NCBI GenBank assembly: GCA_964196325.1
Contig: CAXMST010000173.1
Span: 1 to 7,149 of the forward strand
Origin: CAXMST01 sp964196325
GTDB taxonomy: Bacteria > Actinomycetota > Thermoleophilia > Solirubrobacterales > 70-9
DNA length: 7,149 bases
Direction of reading: 5' to 3'
Part shown: positions 6,349 to 7,149 of the stretch, one piece after another
How the letters are laid out: each line of letters opens with the position of its first letter
Position numbering within the stretch: the stretch's first letter is position 1
Program-made: the position numbers and the translations under genes
Notes under the pieces: generated by a model
Told to the model about the DNA's origin: nothing
The model's input: the letters and a program-made list of their open reading frames with translations, nothing else
Database searches by the model: none

Positions 6349-6772
6349 CGTCCTCGTGCTCCTCGTTCTCGTCCTCGGACTCGTCGTGCTCACCCTCATC
6401 CTCGGACTCCTCCTCGGACTCGGGGTATTCCTCGTTTTCCTCGGCCTCTTCTTCCACGTAGGCCTCGGCCGGCTCCGATCCCTCGCCCTCGTAGGCGGAG
6501 GTCGATTGCGCGGCCACCGCCACCGATGCGGGGGCCGAAGCCTGCGAGCCGGCGCCGCCGGCGTTGCCGCCGGCCTCGGCCGGCACGCGCTTGACCCTCT
6601 TGACTACCTCGCGCTTGACGATCGGCTTGAGGTCCGCCTCGGCCGTCGGTGCCGCGGCCGCCTCGGCAGCGGCGTTGCTGGCCTGCGGCTGGCTGGCGAG
6701 CCCCAGGCCCGCCACCCCGGCCAACCCAAGCAGCGCTGCCGCCGCGATTGCTTTGCCCTTTCCTACCTTCAT
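6341..6772 (-). CDS. Exported or anchored small protein with basic motif and highly acidic tail
   Basis: This 143-residue protein, first gene of the operon, is not one I recognise. A Lys-rich start (MKVGKGK) and a hydrophobic stretch to about residue 26 form a signal peptide or membrane anchor. An Ala-rich linker follows, then the basic motif LKPIVKREVVKRVKRV (48-63), a Gly/Ala/Ser linker (65-93) and a tail (95-143) in which 30 of 49 residues are Glu or Asp. A basic and an acidic block on one chain could pair with each other, with a neighbouring protein, or bind metal ions such as iron or calcium; none of these is shown. A perfect Shine-Dalgarno sequence fixes the start. The stop (TAG, 6341-6343) lies inside the next gene's start region. 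The product is small and low in complexity, but the frame is supported by the strong ribosome binding site and the operon overlaps. Confidence 0.75.
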   Translation of the reverse strand: MKVGKGKAIAAAALLGLAGVAGLGLASQPQASNAAAEAAAAPTAEADLKPIVKREVVKRVKRVPAEAGGNAGGAGSQASAPASVAVAAQSTSAYEGEGSEPAEAYVEEEAEENEEYPESEEESEDEGEHDESEDENEEHEDDD

Positions 6773-6778
6773 TTCCGG

Positions 6779-6785
6779 CCTCCTT
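6779..6785 (-). promoter_or_regulatory. Strong ribosome binding site of the operon's first gene
   Basis: AAGGAGG on the minus strand, a full Shine-Dalgarno match, stands 6 nt before the ATG at 6772. It is the strongest such site in the window and suggests efficient translation of the operon's first product. Confidence 0.88.
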
Positions 6786-6865
6786 CAGACGCCGTCGATT
6801 GCTGTCTTTGCAGTCTCGGGCGGGTCGGGTTAGCGGCCGGGTAGCCGAAGGTAAGGGTTTGGCAA

Positions 6866-6878
6866 AGCTTGCCCTGAC
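6866..6878. repeat. Short inverted repeat in the divergent regulator/operon region
   Basis: GGCAA and TTGCC are 5-bp inverted arms around AGC, at about these positions, between the response-regulator gene and the redox operon. It might be a regulator site, but short arms like these are common by chance. Confidence 0.2.
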
Positions 6879-6904
6879 CACGCGAAAACGGCCCTTGACG
6901 CCTC

Positions 6905-6910
6905 TAGTCT
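6905..6910 (+). promoter_or_regulatory. Probable -10 box of the response-regulator gene (leaderless)
   Basis: TAGTCT fits TAnnnT and lies 6 nt before the GTG at 6917, so the transcript probably starts at the start codon. TTGACG at 6895-6900 is too close to serve as its -35. Confidence 0.5.
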
Positions 6911-6916
6911 GGGGCT

Positions 6917-7149
6917 GTGAGCAGCACCGCCGCGCAGCCCCCCCGTGGTCCCAGGATCCTCTTCGTCGAGGACGAGGAGGGGATCGCCGACCCGTTCACG
7001 CGGGCTCTGAAGCGGGCGGGCTTCGAGCCGATTCGGGCCGCCACAGTGGAGCGGGCGCTGGCCGAACTGGAGACGCATGAGCCCGATCTGGTCCTGCTCG
7101 ACCTGGCGCTGCCCGACGGGGACGGCCGCGATATCGCCCGCGATATCCG
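6917..7149 (+). CDS. Two-component response regulator, receiver domain (3' end outside window)
   Basis: The frame is open from a GTG at 6917 to the window's end, giving 77 codons of an incomplete gene. After a short leader (about 12 residues), RILFVEDEEGIADPFTRAL shows the first receiver strand and the acidic pocket (E18, D19). DLVLLDLALPDGDG (57-70) carries the phospho-acceptor Asp62 at the end of the third strand. The LPDGDG ending is typical of OmpR/PhoB-class receivers, but the output domain is not visible, so the class is inferred. Response regulators switch transcription after phosphorylation by a partner sensor kinase, which may lie downstream. The gene is divergent from the redox operon across about 144 bp, so it may control that operon and itself. 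The GTG start is favoured by the TAnnnT box 6 nt upstream and by the position of the first receiver strand. Confidence 0.9.
   Translation, partial: MSSTAAQPPRGPRILFVEDEEGIADPFTRALKRAGFEPIRAATVERALAELETHEPDLVLLDLALPDGDGRDIARDI

Noticed and set aside
6349..6399. Upstream extension of the Pro/Ala membrane protein to an ATG at 6399
   Set aside because: The added residues are an Arg/Thr/Ser run read out of frame from the acidic-tail codons of the previous gene. The ATG at 6348 gives a normal short overlap.
5675..6844. 389-codon plus-strand frame across the redox operon
   Set aside because: It consists of Gly/Ala/Arg and Leu/Val runs that mirror the Pro/Ala and acidic repeats of the minus-strand genes.

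Overview
The window is GC-rich DNA with dense, mostly intact genes. It most likely comes from a high-GC actinobacterium. The DUF1684 protein, the actinobacterial-type tail fragment at the left edge and the repeated TAnnnT boxes 6-7 nt before start codons fit Actinomycetota; a Thermoleophilia/Solirubrobacterales-like source is a guess from overall character, not a demonstrated placement.

Left part (1-2470). The 3' end of a conserved actinobacterial hypothetical gene enters from the left edge. It is followed by an orphan gene with a PD-(D/E)XK-nuclease-like core, which looks less GC-rich than its neighbours and may be accessory. A stretch of about 360 bp with no convincing gene follows, then a DUF1684 gene on the minus strand and a complete tRNA-Arg(ACG), also on the minus strand.

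Middle (2540-4342). A small acidic hypothetical protein (minus) and a complete cytochrome P450 (plus) are transcribed divergently from a 101-bp intergenic region. That region holds a near-perfect 24-bp palindrome lying between, and overlapping, the likely -35 and -10 boxes of the P450 gene. This is the layout of a repressor operator. No regulator or redox partner gene lies beside the P450 in the window.

Right part (4308-7149). Four minus-strand genes form a tightly overlapping operon, in transcription order: an exported or membrane-anchored protein with a very acidic tail; a single-pass membrane protein with a Pro/Ala-rich outer tail; an ApbE-type FAD:protein FMN transferase; and a ferric-reductase-like heme membrane protein. 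Every junction overlaps (8, 4 and 4 nt), so translation is probably coupled. Divergently transcribed beside it is the start of a response-regulator gene that runs off the window. Together these suggest a regulated membrane electron-transfer module using flavin and heme. The unusual part is the two small leading proteins. They share a basic motif, [KR]P[IV]V[KH]R[EK]VVK, otherwise look unlike each other, and carry no recognisable FMN-acceptor motif, so the target of the flavin transferase is not evident. This operon is the best candidate here for something undescribed.
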